64,000 bases of DNA from Streptomyces sp. BK239 (GCF_004217285.1 NZ_SHKS01000004.1:512921-576920), one strand, 5' to 3'; counted from the first letter of the stretch, positions 24,044 to 32,640 are shown. Program-made: numbers and translations. Notes: generated from the sequence alone by a model not told the origin.

Positions 24044-25441
24044 ATGACGGAAATTCTTGTGCAGGTGGGTTCGGAGGGCCAGGCTCCTCCCGCGGTCAGG
24101 GTGGTGGACCACCCGGCCTGGCCCGTGCTCAAGGATGCCGTGGAGCGGATCCGCCCCTGGCAGGCGAAGGACGGGGCGATCGACTTCGCGGCCGAGGGCG
24201 CCCCCGAGCGCTCCGACGCCGAGCACGCCCTGCGTCAGGTGGTCGACGCGGTCGAGGAGCTGTCCCCGCTGCTCCCGCACGACGCCGACTACCACCGCGC
24301 CCTGGTGAAGGACCTGCGCCGCTGGTCCGAGGGCGGCTTCGAGGTGCCGGACTTCCTCGACTCCCTGCTGGCCTTCCAGCCCGCCGCGAACCGCCGTGAC
24401 GGGCTCCAGCACCTGGTGCTCTTCCCGATGTACACGCAGAACGGCAACCCGGACCGCAACCTCGAGGCGGTCGTGCTGCGCATGGTCTGGCCCGACTGGC
24501 TGGCCGAGCTGGAGCGCACCCGCTACGACAACCCGCTGTTCTGCGGCATCACCTTCGAGGACTTCACCTCCGGCTACGACACCAACTCCGCCGTCCTCTT
24601 CCCGGAGACCATCGCCGTCCGCGAGGCGCCGGAACGATTCTCCTGGGGTGGCATCTTCTGTGACCGCGAGGCCGCCCGCTTCCGCCGGGTGACCGACGCC
24701 GCCGTCGAGATCCTGGGCCTGGAACTGCCCGAGGACATCGCCGCCATGGTCCACGACCAGAAGCGCTGCGAGGAGGCCTTCGTCCTGTGGGACATGGTCC
24801 ACGACCGCACCCACAGCCACGGTGACCTGCCCTTCGACCCCTTCATGATCAAGCAGCGCCAGCCGTTCTGGATGTACGGCCTGGAGGAGCTGCGCTGCGA
24901 CCTCACCGCCTTCAAGGAGGCCGTCAAGCTCCAGGCGGACGGCGTCCCGCAGGCCCGCGACGTGCAGTACGCGGTGCTGTTCGACCGCATGTTCCGCTTC
25001 CCCGTCACCGGCGAGCGCGTGCGCAACTACGACGGCCTCGGCGGCCAGCTGCTCTTCGCCTACCTGCACAAGCACGACGTGGTGCGCTGGACCGACAACA
25101 AGCTGCACATCGACTGGGAGCGCGCCCCGCAGGTCACCAACGAGCTGTGCGGCGAGATCGAGAAGCTCTACCGCGACGGCATCGACCGCCCCAAGCTGGT
25201 CCACTGGTTCGCCGGCTACGAGCTGGTCTCCACCTACCTCGCCCCGCACCCGGGTTCCAAGTGGGCCAAGGGCCCCGACGCCCTCGACCTGAGCCAGCCG
25301 CCGCGCAAGCTCGTCGATGACGTGCTTCCCGACGAGTTTCCCCTGAGCATGTTCTATGAGGCCCTGTCCAAGAAGCTGAAGAACGTGATCGCCTCCACCA
25401 AGGGCATCACGGCGGACGGCGCCGAGCGGATCGCCGCGTGA
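24044..25441 (+). CDS. DUF6421-family protein
   Basis: A 465-residue soluble protein starting MTEILVQVGSEGQAPPAVRVV behind GAGGGATGG. It matches the DUF6421 family seen in streptomycetes. Conserved-looking polar motifs include HDRTHSHGDLPFDPFMIKQRQPFW and KHDVVRWTDNKLHIDWE; the His/Asp cluster (HDRTHSHGD) could be a metal site, but no function is established. It heads an operon with an SDR enzyme and a threonine aldolase that are translationally packed downstream, so a role on the same small-molecule pathway is plausible. Confidence 0.8.
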   Translation: MTEILVQVGSEGQAPPAVRVVDHPAWPVLKDAVERIRPWQAKDGAIDFAAEGAPERSDAEHALRQVVDAVEELSPLLPHDADYHRALVKDLRRWSEGGFEVPDFLDSLLAFQPAANRRDGLQHLVLFPMYTQNGNPDRNLEAVVLRMVWPDWLAELERTRYDNPLFCGITFEDFTSGYDTNSAVLFPETIAVREAPERFSWGGIFCDREAARFRRVTDAAVEILGLELPEDIAAMVHDQKRCEEAFVLWDMVHDRTHSHGDLPFDPFMIKQRQPFWMYGLEELRCDLTAFKEAVKLQADGVPQARDVQYAVLFDRMFRFPVTGERVRNYDGLGGQLLFAYLHKHDVVRWTDNKLHIDWERAPQVTNELCGEIEKLYRDGIDRPKLVHWFAGYELVSTYLAPHPGSKWAKGPDALDLSQPPRKLVDDVLPDEFPLSMFYEALSKKLKNVIASTKGITADGAERIAA

Positions 25442-25482
25442 GCGACCTGCGTACCGAGAACACTGCTCAGGAGGCGAAGACC

Positions 25483-26229
25483 ATGGGGAACGGGGCACTC
25501 AGCGGTGCGGTCATCGCGGTGGCCGGAGCGGGCGGACCCGCGGGCCGGGCCGCGCTGCTGCGGCTGGCCGAGGCCGGCGCGACCGTAGTCGGGGCGGACA
25601 ACGACCCCGAGCGGCTCGCGGAGGCCGTGGACGCGGCCCGCTACGCCTCCGGTGGCGCCAGCGTCACCGGTGAGCCGGTGGACCTGCTCGACCTCCAGTC
25701 CACCCGTGACTGGGCCGCGCACATCGAGAAGGACTTCGGCCGCGTCGACGGCCTGGTCCACCTCGTCGGCGGCTGGCGGGGCAGCGAGACGTTCATCAAG
25801 ACCAGCCTGGACGACTGGGACTTCCTCGAACTCCTGCTGATCCGCACCGTGCAGCACACCTCGCTGGCCTTCTACGACGCGCTCCAGCGCAGCGACCGCG
25901 GCCGTTACGTGCTGATCAGCGCCGCCGGCGCGACGAAGCCCACGGCGGGCAACGCCTCGTACGCCGCCGCCAAGGCCGCCGCCGAGGCGTGGACGCTCGC
26001 GCTGGCCGACGCCTTCCGCAAGGCCGGGGGCCCCGAGGGGCCGACCTCCGCGGCTGCGATCCTGGTGGTGAAGGCGCTGGTGCACGACGCGATGCGCGCC
26101 GAGCGACCCAACGCGAAGTTCGCGGGCTTCACCGACGTCAAGGACCTGGCCGAGGCCGTGGCCGGCGTCTGGCAGAAGTCCGCCGCCGAAGTGAACGGAC
26201 ACCGTCTGTGGCTCACCGAGAAGCCGTGA
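25483..26229 (+). CDS. Short-chain dehydrogenase/reductase (SDR)
   Basis: The 248-residue SDR protein has an N-terminal nucleotide-binding stretch AVIAVAGAGGPAGRAALLRLAE, a VDGLVHLVGGWRG segment in place of NNAG, and the active-site YxxxK in NASYAAAKAAAEAW with an upstream Ser (LISAAG). The start at 25483 is chosen for its CAGGAGG; a GTG at 25438 overlapping the previous stop has no such signal. The stop overlaps the GTG of the threonine aldolase gene. The substrate is unknown. Confidence 0.9.
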   Translation: MGNGALSGAVIAVAGAGGPAGRAALLRLAEAGATVVGADNDPERLAEAVDAARYASGGASVTGEPVDLLDLQSTRDWAAHIEKDFGRVDGLVHLVGGWRGSETFIKTSLDDWDFLELLLIRTVQHTSLAFYDALQRSDRGRYVLISAAGATKPTAGNASYAAAKAAAEAWTLALADAFRKAGGPEGPTSAAAILVVKALVHDAMRAERPNAKFAGFTDVKDLAEAVAGVWQKSAAEVNGHRLWLTEKP

Positions 26230-27296
26230 ACCCTTCCAAGACCGACGCGCGCCGCCGTCACGACCCGCAGGTCCGCGGATTCGCCAGTGACAACTACGCG
26301 GGGGCGCACCCGGAGGTGATGGCCGCCCTGGCCCTGGCCAACGGCGGCCATCAGGTGGCGTACGGGGAGGACGACTACACCGAGAACCTCCAGGGGATCG
26401 TCCGCAGCCACTTCGGCCCCACGGCGGAGGCCTTCCCGGTCTTCAACGGCACTGGCGCCAACGTCCTCGCGCTCCAGGCGCTCACCGACCGCTGGGGCGC
26501 GGTGGTCTGCGCCGAGAGCGCCCACATCAACGTGGACGAGGGCGGCGCGCCCGAACGCATGGGCGGGCTGAAGCTCCTGACGGTGCCCACCCCGGACGGC
26601 AAGCTCACGCCCGAGCTGATCGACAAGCAGGCCTGGGGCTGGGACGACGAGCACCGCGCGATGCCGCAGGTCGTCTCGATCACCCAGAGCACCGAGCTCG
26701 GCACGCTCTACACCCCGGACGAGATCCGCGCGATCTGCGACCACGCCCACGCGCGCGGGATGAAGGTCCACCTCGACGGCTCCCGCATAGCCAACGCGGC
26801 GGCCTCGCTGAACGTGCCGATGCGCACGTTCACCAACGCGGTCGGTGTCGACGTTCTCTCCCTCGGCGGGACGAAGAACGGCGCCCTGTTCGGCGAGGCG
26901 GTCGTGGTGATCGATCAGGACGCCGTCAGCCACATGAAGCACCTGCGCAAGCTGTCCATGCAGCTCGCTTCCAAGATGCGCTTCGTGTCGGTGCAGTTGG
27001 AGGCTCTGCTCGCCAAGGACCTGTGGCTGCGCAACGCCCGCCACGCCAACGAGATGGCGCAGCGGCTGGCGGAGGGCGTCCGCGCAGTGCACGGCGTCGA
27101 GATCGTCCACCCGGTCCAGGTCAACGCCGTGTTCGCCAAGCTGCCCAACGACGTGAGCGAGCGGCTGCAGAAGAAGTTCCGCTTCTACTTCTGGGACGAG
27201 CCGGCCGGCGTCGTCCGCTGGATGTGCTCCTACGACACCACGGAGGACGACGTGGACGCGTTCCTCGCCGCCCTCAAGGAGGAGATGGCCCGCTGA
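26226..27296 (+). CDS. Low-specificity L-threonine aldolase-type PLP enzyme
   Basis: This 356-residue fold-type I PLP enzyme starts with a GTG that overlaps the SDR stop (GTGA). Key elements are FASDNYAGAHPEVMAAL at the N-terminus, FPVFNGTGANVLAL, the HLDGSRIANAA aspartate that contacts the PLP nitrogen, and SLGGTKNGALFGEAVV with the PLP lysine Lys217. It should cleave beta-hydroxy amino acids such as threonine to glycine and an aldehyde. Beside an SDR, the aldehyde could be handled by a neighbour, but this is inference. A strong terminator follows the gene. Confidence 0.92.
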   Translation: MNPSKTDARRRHDPQVRGFASDNYAGAHPEVMAALALANGGHQVAYGEDDYTENLQGIVRSHFGPTAEAFPVFNGTGANVLALQALTDRWGAVVCAESAHINVDEGGAPERMGGLKLLTVPTPDGKLTPELIDKQAWGWDDEHRAMPQVVSITQSTELGTLYTPDEIRAICDHAHARGMKVHLDGSRIANAAASLNVPMRTFTNAVGVDVLSLGGTKNGALFGEAVVVIDQDAVSHMKHLRKLSMQLASKMRFVSVQLEALLAKDLWLRNARHANEMAQRLAEGVRAVHGVEIVHPVQVNAVFAKLPNDVSERLQKKFRFYFWDEPAGVVRWMCSYDTTEDDVDAFLAALKEEMAR

Positions 27297-27324
27297 GAGG
27301 CCCCTCCATATCTGCATAGGTATG

Positions 27325-27365
27325 CGACCACCCGGAAAAGTAATGGCTTTCGGGTGGTCGTTTTC
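27325..27365 (+). terminator. Rho-independent terminator after the threonine aldolase operon
   Basis: Perfect 10-bp arms CGACCACCCG (27325-27334) and CGGGTGGTCG (27351-27360) are followed directly by TTTTCC. This is the only hairpin in the window with a clear T run. It sits 28 bp after the stop and 16 bp before the next gene's ATG. Confidence 0.88.
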
Positions 27366-27380
27366 CTATGCTCTCGCGTC

Positions 27381-27953
27381 ATGCAGCTGATCCAGGAGAA
27401 CCCCGACCTGTCCGCCTATCTGGCCGCGGACGAGGTCATCGACCATCACCATCCGCTGGTGCGGGAGACCGCCACGCGTATCGCTGCGGAGGCGGAGGAC
27501 TCGTATGCCTATGCGCGCCTGGCTTTCGCCTACGTCCGCGACACCATCCCCCACTCGCAGGACTCCGGCGACCCGCGCGTCACCTGGCGCGCCTCCGACG
27601 TCCTGGAGCAGCGGACCGGCGTCTGCTACGCCAAGGCCCACGCCCTGACCGCGCTGCTGCGGGCCGAGGACATCCCGACCGCGCTGTGCTATCAGAAGCT
27701 CGACGTGGTGCACGGACTGGTCGCCGTACGCTTCCACGGTGCCTGGCACCGCCAGGACCCGCGCGGCAACAAACCGGGCGTGAACGCCCGCTTCTCCCTC
27801 AACGGAGAGCAGCTGGCCTTCACGCCCGACGTCGAGGCCGGAGAGTACGACCACCCGGTGCTGTACGCCGCCGCGCACCCGGGCGTGCTGAGCGTGCTGA
27901 AGGCGGCTTCGGACCGCCCCCGCCTCTGGGGGGCGCTCCCCACCGCGTTGTGA
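27381..27953 (+). CDS. Transglutaminase-like domain protein
   Basis: A 190-residue cytoplasmic protein with a transglutaminase-like fold. ASDVLEQRTGVCYAKAHALTALLRA carries the nucleophilic Cys82, and the DVVHGLVAVRFHGAWHRQDP region supplies the probable His and Asp. Proteins of this size often act as peptidases or amidases rather than cross-linkers. The true ATG is 27381, because a longer reading would start inside the terminator. It is the first gene after the terminator and probably uses its own promoter, although there is very little room for one. Confidence 0.88.
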   Translation: MQLIQENPDLSAYLAADEVIDHHHPLVRETATRIAAEAEDSYAYARLAFAYVRDTIPHSQDSGDPRVTWRASDVLEQRTGVCYAKAHALTALLRAEDIPTALCYQKLDVVHGLVAVRFHGAWHRQDPRGNKPGVNARFSLNGEQLAFTPDVEAGEYDHPVLYAAAHPGVLSVLKAASDRPRLWGALPTAL

Positions 27954-27978
27954 GCCGGCGCGCCGCGCGCGGGTGAGG

Positions 27979-28707
27979 TCAGCGCGCCTCGGCCGCGCGT
28001 ACCTGTTCCGGGGTGGGGGCCGTGCCGCCGAGGTGGGCCGGCATCCACCAGGTGTCCTCGGAGTCCTTGGGGCGCACCGGATAGGCGCGCTGCGCGGCCT
28101 CCAGGAGCTCCTGGACGCGCTCGCGCAGCTGCCGGGTGATCGCCCCCGCGTACTTGTCGCGGGAGGCCTCGATCGCCTCCCCGACCCGGATGGTGATCGG
28201 CGTGTGGCTGCGCTTGAAGTTGCGCGGGTGCCCCTTCGTCCACAGCCGCTGCGTGCCCCACACGGCCATCGGGATCAGCGGGACGCCCGCCTCCTGGGCC
28301 AGCCGGGCGGCGCCCGACTTGAAGCTCTTCAGCGTGAACGACTCGGAGATGGTGGCCTCCGGGAAGACGCCGACGATCTCGCCGGAACGCAGCGAGTCCA
28401 GGGCGTGCGCGTACGCCGCCTCGCCCTGCTTGCGGTCCACCGGGATGTGCTTCATGCCGCGCATCAGCGGGCCGGAGATCTTGTGCCGGAACACCGACTC
28501 CTTCGCCATGAACCGCACCAGACGCTTCTGCGGCAGCGCGGCGAAGCCGTCGAAGATGAAGTCGAGGTAGCTGATGTGGTTGCTCACCAGCACGGCTCCG
28601 CCCGAGCGCGGGATGTTCTCCGACCCCTTGCAGTCGATCTTGAGGTCCCACACCTTGAACAGGGTCTGGGCGAGGCCGACGACGGGGCGGTAGACAAGCT
28701 CTGCCAT
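27979..28707 (-). CDS. 1-acyl-sn-glycerol-3-phosphate acyltransferase (PlsC family)
   Basis: The 242-residue protein has the PlsC motifs: NHISYLDFI (HxxxxD), then FPEATISESF (the FPEGT-like motif with Ala for Gly and Ile after Thr), and PLIPMAVWGTQRLW. It should add a fatty acyl chain to lysophosphatidic acid in phospholipid synthesis at the membrane. The start at 28707 gives MAELVYRPVVGLAQTLF. A GAAGGAAGGG stretch lies upstream at a slightly long distance. It is convergent with the transglutaminase gene, 25 bp away. Confidence 0.92.
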   Translation of the reverse strand: MAELVYRPVVGLAQTLFKVWDLKIDCKGSENIPRSGGAVLVSNHISYLDFIFDGFAALPQKRLVRFMAKESVFRHKISGPLMRGMKHIPVDRKQGEAAYAHALDSLRSGEIVGVFPEATISESFTLKSFKSGAARLAQEAGVPLIPMAVWGTQRLWTKGHPRNFKRSHTPITIRVGEAIEASRDKYAGAITRQLRERVQELLEAAQRAYPVRPKDSEDTWWMPAHLGGTAPTPEQVRAAEAR

Positions 28708-28896
28708 GGGCGGGGCGAACCCTTCCTTCTCTCTGCCCGCGGGGGGTGTCCCGAGGGGCAAAGTTACGCAGCCGTAGGTTTACGGCTTGTCGCAGATCGT
28801 GCCCGAAGAACGGCTCGGGAGCCAGCCCTGGTGCCCCCGAACCGCGAGATCCTCGTCACTTCGGCCCCCTGACCGACCTGTGCTTTTAGATCGTCT

Positions 28897-29313
28897 TTAC
28901 TTCGCTCGTACCGTCGACCTGCGGACGAGCAGGTACATCTCGCAGCCCAGGCAGTACCCGAAAGCAGCATTGAGGAACGCGGCCGCGAGCGCCGCCGCGG
29001 TCGCCGCGAGACCCAGCCACCCGGGACCCAGCGTGAAGCCGACGAGTCCCACGCCCGCGAAGAGCAGCCCCACCGCCTGCGCGAACCGCGGCGGCTGGGG
29101 CGGCTCGAACTCCGTCGGCGGCCCCAGCTTCGGCCGCACCGCCACCCGCCAGGACCACCCGTACGGCGAGCGCCCCACGCCGCCCGCCGCGCCGAGCGCG
29201 AACGCCAGCGTCTGCCAGGCCAGCAGCCAGGCGCTCCCGGTGATCAGCACGACCGCGAGCACCACGGTCGTCACGGCCGCCCCGAAGCGCGGCCCCCTCG
29301 CGTCGATGTCCAT
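28897..29313 (-). CDS. DUF4395 membrane protein
   Basis: A 138-residue protein with three or four membrane helices and the DUF4395 elements RFGAAVTTVVLAVVLITGS near the start, GRSPYGWSW in the middle and AAFGYCLGCEMYLL at the C-terminus, where two cysteines in CLGC form a redox-like pair. DUF4395 proteins are usually found beside thioredoxin or rhodanese genes, and here a thioredoxin is encoded divergently 75 bp away. Together they suggest thiol or sulfur chemistry at the membrane. Confidence 0.9.
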   Translation of the reverse strand: MDIDARGPRFGAAVTTVVLAVVLITGSAWLLAWQTLAFALGAAGGVGRSPYGWSWRVAVRPKLGPPTEFEPPQPPRFAQAVGLLFAGVGLVGFTLGPGWLGLAATAAALAAAFLNAAFGYCLGCEMYLLVRRSTVRAK

Positions 29314-29388
29314 GAATCAAGCATTCCGCAACGGGAACACCCCCGGGAGCCGGGAATCTTTGCGGTCTGATGAACGCTGGTGCTGGGG

Positions 29389-29802
29389 ATGACGGGACTC
29401 ATGGTGTGCGTGGCGGTGCTCGCGGCGGCGAGCGCCTACGGAGTGCTGCACCGACGGCGGAACGGGAGAGTGCGCGTGCGCGGACGCGACGAGGGACAGC
29501 GGCTCGACGCCGGCCGGCTCGGCGGGGAACTCGGCGAGCGGGCCACGCTCGTGCAGTTCTCCAGCGCCTTCTGCGCCCCCTGCCGGGCCACCCGCCGGGT
29601 CCTCGGAGAGGTCGCCGGCATGGTCCCGGGCGTCGCTCACGTGGAGATCGACGCCGAGGCCCACCTCGACCTCGTCCGCGACCTCGGCATCCTCAAGACC
29701 CCCACCGTGCTGGTCCTCGACGCGGACGGCCGCGTGGTGCGCCGGGCCGCCGGCCAGCCCCGCAAGGCCGACGTCATCGCCGCCCTCGGGGAGGCCGTGT
29801 GA
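29389..29802 (+). CDS. Membrane-anchored thioredoxin-fold protein
   Basis: The 137-residue protein starts MTGLMVCVAVLAAASAYGVL, an N-terminal membrane anchor. A thioredoxin domain follows with LVQFSSAFCAPCRATRRVL; the active-site pair is Cys62-Ala-Pro-Cys65. The cis-proline loop is GILKTPTVLVLDADG. The anchor and the divergent DUF4395 partner suggest thiol exchange at the membrane. A GTG at 29380 is an alternative start; the Shine-Dalgarno is weak for all options. Confidence 0.9.
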   Translation: MTGLMVCVAVLAAASAYGVLHRRRNGRVRVRGRDEGQRLDAGRLGGELGERATLVQFSSAFCAPCRATRRVLGEVAGMVPGVAHVEIDAEAHLDLVRDLGILKTPTVLVLDADGRVVRRAAGQPRKADVIAALGEAV

Positions 29803-29885
29803 GGCCCGTGCCGGGCGTGGCGCGACGGCTCCCGGATGCCGGGACGGACTTGACTGCGCATGTCACCTATCGTCAGCCTGACCGT

Positions 29886-29966
29886 ATGCCGCAGGAACTC
29901 CTTCTCCACGCGCGGGTCCACGTCGACCTCGTGCGGACGGCGAGCGCGCGCTGTCCGGGCCGGTGA
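29886..29966 (+). CDS. Short leader peptide upstream of the flavin reductase (putative cysteine-responsive leader)
   Basis: ATG 29886 to TGA 29966 encodes 26 residues, MPQELLLHARVHVDLVRTAS followed by ARCPGR. The RVHVDLVRTASARC core matches the streptomycete leader peptide pattern with a VDL.R..SA.C tail, found ahead of sulfur and flavin-dependent oxidoreductase genes and proposed to sense cysteine supply by stalling at the terminal Cys codon. It ends 44 bp before the flavin reductase ATG. The match is seen in sequence; the attenuation mechanism is inferred from the family. Confidence 0.75.
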   Translation: MPQELLLHARVHVDLVRTASARCPGR

Positions 29967-30010
29967 GCCCCCGCGACCCCGCTCGTCCCCTCCCGCAGAA
30001 GGAACGCCTC

Positions 30011-30520
30011 ATGACGGCCACGTCCGGCCTCAGCGCCCCCCAGCTCGCCTCACCCGGCCTGCTGCGCTCCGTCTTCCGCCGCCACGCCGCCGGCGTCGCC
30101 GTGATCACCGCGCCCGGCGAGAGCGGCCCGGTCGGATTCACCGCCACCTCGCTCACCTCCGTCTCCGCCGAGCCGCCGATGCTCTCCTTCGGGGTGGGCA
30201 CCGGCGCGTCCAGCTGGCCGGCCCTCTCCCGCGCCGACCATGTCGGCGTGCACATACTCGGCGAGCACCAGCGGGAGCTGGCCGCCACCTTCGCCCGCAG
30301 CGGCGCCGACCGGTTCGGCGCGCCCACCGCCTGGCGCGAGGGCCCCGAGGGTGTTCCCGTCCTGGACGACGTGCTCGCCTGGCTCGTCTGCCGGGTCGTC
30401 GCGCGCGTGCCCGCCGGGGACCACCGCATCGTGCTGGCGGAGGTCGTCGTCGGGGACCCGGCCGGCGCGGGGCGGCCGCTCCTCTACCACGAGGGCGGGT
30501 TCACGGCCCTGCGGGACTGA
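30011..30520 (+). CDS. Flavin reductase family protein
   Basis: A 169-residue FMN-binding split-barrel protein, starting MTATSGLSAPQLASPGLL behind AAGGAA. Family motifs are RHAAGVAVITAPGESGPVGFTATSL, SVSAEPPMLSFGVG, the HVGVHILGEHQRELA region and LYHEGGFTAL at the end. Such proteins use NAD(P)H to make reduced FMN for monooxygenases, including sulfonate-using ones. The upstream leader peptide suggests that expression responds to sulfur amino acid status. No partner monooxygenase is adjacent. Confidence 0.9.
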   Translation: MTATSGLSAPQLASPGLLRSVFRRHAAGVAVITAPGESGPVGFTATSLTSVSAEPPMLSFGVGTGASSWPALSRADHVGVHILGEHQRELAATFARSGADRFGAPTAWREGPEGVPVLDDVLAWLVCRVVARVPAGDHRIVLAEVVVGDPAGAGRPLLYHEGGFTALRD

Positions 30521-30620
30521 CACCGCGGGCCTGCTCGTCTGCGAAGCGGCCGGGATCCGATTACGCTGCGTTGCACAGGTCACAGTTCAAAGCGCTTGCT
30601 TAGCGGGAACGAACTGGGTG

Positions 30621-30632
30621 TACTGGCGAGTA
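30621..30632. promoter_or_regulatory. TACT/AGTA dyad in the etfBA upstream region
   Basis: TACTGGCGAGTA (30621-30632) has matching 4-bp ends and is followed by AATATTT, the most AT-rich spot before etfB. A second inverted repeat, CTTGCAG (30676-30682) and CTGCAAG (30695-30701), lies 41 bp ahead of the etfB GTG in the likely leader. TetR-type regulators of fatty acid degradation bind sites of the first type, but the binder here is unknown. Confidence 0.35.
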
Positions 30633-30741
30633 ATATTTCGGTCGGAGCGCGGGCCGCCCCGACCGGGATCGGCCGCTTGCAGCGCCTATGCTGCCTGCAA
30701 GAAGGCAGCCGAGAACTGACGATTGCAGTAGGAGAGCCGGC

Positions 30742-31530
30742 GTGAGCTTGAGGATCGTTGTCACTGTGAAGTACGTGCCCGACGCCACTGGCGACCGGCA
30801 CTTCGCCGATGACCTGACCGTCGACCGGGACGACGTGGACGGTCTGCTCTCCGAGCTCGACGAGTACGCCGTCGAGCAGGCGCTGCAGATCTCCGAGAAC
30901 TCCGACGACGACGTCGAGGTCACCGTCCTGACCGTCGGCCCCGAGGACGCCAAGGACGCGCTGCGCAAGGCGCTGTCGATGGGCGCCGACAAGGCCGTCC
31001 ACGTCGAGGACGACGACCTGCACGGCACCGACGCCATCGGCACCTCCCTGGTCCTGGCCAAGGCCATCGAGAAGGCCGGCTACGACCTGGTGATCTCCGG
31101 CATGGCCTCCACCGACGGCACCATGGGCGTCGTCCCGGCCCTGCTGGCCGAGCGCCTGGGCGTCCCGCAGGTCACCCTGCTGTCCGAGGTGTCCGTCGAG
31201 GACGGCACCGTCAAGGGGCGCCGCGACGGCGACGCCGCCTCGGAGCAGCTCGAGGCCTCCCTGCCGGCCGTCGTGTCGGTCACCGACCAGTCGGGCGAGG
31301 CGCGCTACCCGTCCTTCAAGGGCATCATGGCCGCCAAGAAGAAGCCGGTGGAGTCCTGGGACCTGTCCGACCTCGACATCGACGCCGACGAGGTCGGCCT
31401 GGAGAGCGCCTGGACCAAGGTCGAGTCCGCGTCCGAGCGCCCCGCGCGCACCGCCGGCACGATCGTCAAGGACGAGGGCGAGGGCGGCAAGCAGCTCGCC
31501 GACTACCTCGCGGGCCAGAAGTTCATCTAG
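30742..31530 (+). CDS. etfB: Electron transfer flavoprotein, beta subunit
   Basis: The 262-residue EtfB begins with GTG behind TAGGAGA (VSLRIVVTVKYVPDATGDR). It has the EtfB signature around residues 110-150: YDLVISGMASTDGTMGVVPALLAERLGVPQ, and the adenine-nucleotide loop region. With EtfA it accepts electrons from acyl-CoA dehydrogenases and passes them to the quinone pool through ETF:quinone oxidoreductase. The chain is acidic, as in other streptomycete EtfB proteins. etfA follows after 48 bp, so the two form an operon. Confidence 0.96.
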   Translation: MSLRIVVTVKYVPDATGDRHFADDLTVDRDDVDGLLSELDEYAVEQALQISENSDDDVEVTVLTVGPEDAKDALRKALSMGADKAVHVEDDDLHGTDAIGTSLVLAKAIEKAGYDLVISGMASTDGTMGVVPALLAERLGVPQVTLLSEVSVEDGTVKGRRDGDAASEQLEASLPAVVSVTDQSGEARYPSFKGIMAAKKKPVESWDLSDLDIDADEVGLESAWTKVESASERPARTAGTIVKDEGEGGKQLADYLAGQKFI

Positions 31531-31578
31531 AGCCCACGCCGACCGCCCCTCAACTTCGTTTCGCAGGAGAGCAATCCC

Positions 31579-32541
31579 ATGGCTGAAGTCCTCGTCTACG
31601 TCGACCACGTGGACGGCGCCGTCCGCAAGCCCACCCTGGAGCTGCTGACGCTCGCCCGCCGCGTCGGCGAGCCCGTCGCCGTCGCCCTCGGCGCCGGCGC
31701 CGAGAACACCGCCGCCGCGCTCGCCGAGCACGGCGCGGTCAAGGTCCTCACGCACGACGCCTCCGAGTACGCCGACTACCTCGTCGTACCGAAGGTGGAC
31801 GCGCTGCAGGCCGCCGTCGAGGCCGTCTCCCCGGCCGCCGTCCTGGTCCCCTCCTCCGCCGAGGGCAAGGAGATCGCCGCGCGGCTCGCGCTGCGCATCG
31901 GCTCCGGCATCATCACCGACGCCGTCGACCTCGAGGCCGGCGACGAGGGCCCGGTGGCCACCCAGTCGGTGTTCGCCGCGTCCTTCACCACCAAGTCCCG
32001 TGTCTCCAAGGGCACCCCGGTCATCACCGTCAAGCCGAACAGCGCCGCCGTCGAGGCCGCGCCGGCCGCCGGCAGCGTCGAGGCGCTCAGCGTGACCTTC
32101 TCCGCCCAGGCCACCGGCACCAAGGTCACCGGCCGCACCCCGCGCGAGTCGACCGGGCGTCCGGAGCTGACCGAGGCCGCGATCGTCGTCTCCGGCGGCC
32201 GCGGCGTCAACGGCGCGGAGAACTTCTCGATCATCGAGGCCCTCGCCGACTCCCTCGGCGCGGCCGTCGGCGCCTCCCGCGCCGCCGTCGACGCCGGCTG
32301 GTACCCGCACACCAACCAGGTCGGCCAGACCGGCAAGTCGGTGTCGCCGCAGTTGTACATCGCCAACGGCATCTCCGGCGCGATCCAGCACCGCGCCGGC
32401 ATGCAGACCTCGAAGACCATCGTGGCCGTCAACAAGGACCCCGAGGCCCCGATCTTCGACCTGGTCGACTACGGCGTCGTCGGCGACCTCTTCGAGGTCG
32501 TCCCGCAGCTCACCGAGGCGATCAAGGTCCGCAAGGGCTGA
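31579..32541 (+). CDS. etfA: Electron transfer flavoprotein, alpha subunit
   Basis: The 320-residue EtfA starts [13 protein letters not shown] behind AGGAGAG. The C-terminal FAD domain is complete: [64 protein letters not shown] and [23 protein letters not shown]. It binds the redox-active FAD and forms a heterodimer with EtfB. Several acyl-CoA dehydrogenases could be donors, including the AidB-like enzyme in this window. A perfect 16-bp hairpin follows the stop. Confidence 0.97.
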   Translation: MAEVLVYVDHVDGAVRKPTLELLTLARRVGEPVAVALGAGAENTAAALAEHGAVKVLTHDASEYADYLVVPKVDALQAAVEAVSPAAVLVPSSAEGKEIAARLALRIGSGIITDAVDLEAGDEGPVATQSVFAASFTTKSRVSKGTPVITVKPNSAAVEAAPAAGSVEALSVTFSAQATGTKVTGRTPRESTGRPELTEAAIVVSGGRGVNGAENFSIIEALADSLGAAVGASRAAVDAGWYPHTNQVGQTGKSVSPQLYIANGISGAIQHRAGMQTSKTIVAVNKDPEAPIFDLVDYGVVGDLFEVVPQLTEAIKVRKG

Positions 32542-32580
32542 TCACCCGCTGACGCGCCGCCCGGCATCCGCCGGACCACC

Positions 32581-32619
32581 CGAGGCCCCCGAGACCGCAC
32601 ACCGGTCTCGGGGGCCTCG
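32581..32619. terminator. Bidirectional terminator between etfA and the nuclease-fold gene
   Basis: Perfect 16-bp arms (32581-32596, starting CGAGGCCCCCGAGACC, and 32604-32619) enclose a 7-base loop. It lies 40 bp past etfA and 22 bp past the stop of the convergent gene. Confidence 0.85.
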
Positions 32620-32640
32620 GCCCGCTCCCACACCCGTCGC

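Noticed and set aside
23902-24047. Alternative 48-codon ORF (starting MAYVKRNRKK) overlapping the DUF6421 start
   Set aside because: It overlaps the next gene's start out of frame, and its codon use is unlike neighbouring genes. The region reads better as a leader.
25438-25482. Earlier GTG start for the SDR gene overlapping the DUF6421 stop
   Set aside because: The overlap is attractive, but a strong CAGGAGG lies just ahead of ATG 25483, and the SDR fold starts right after it.
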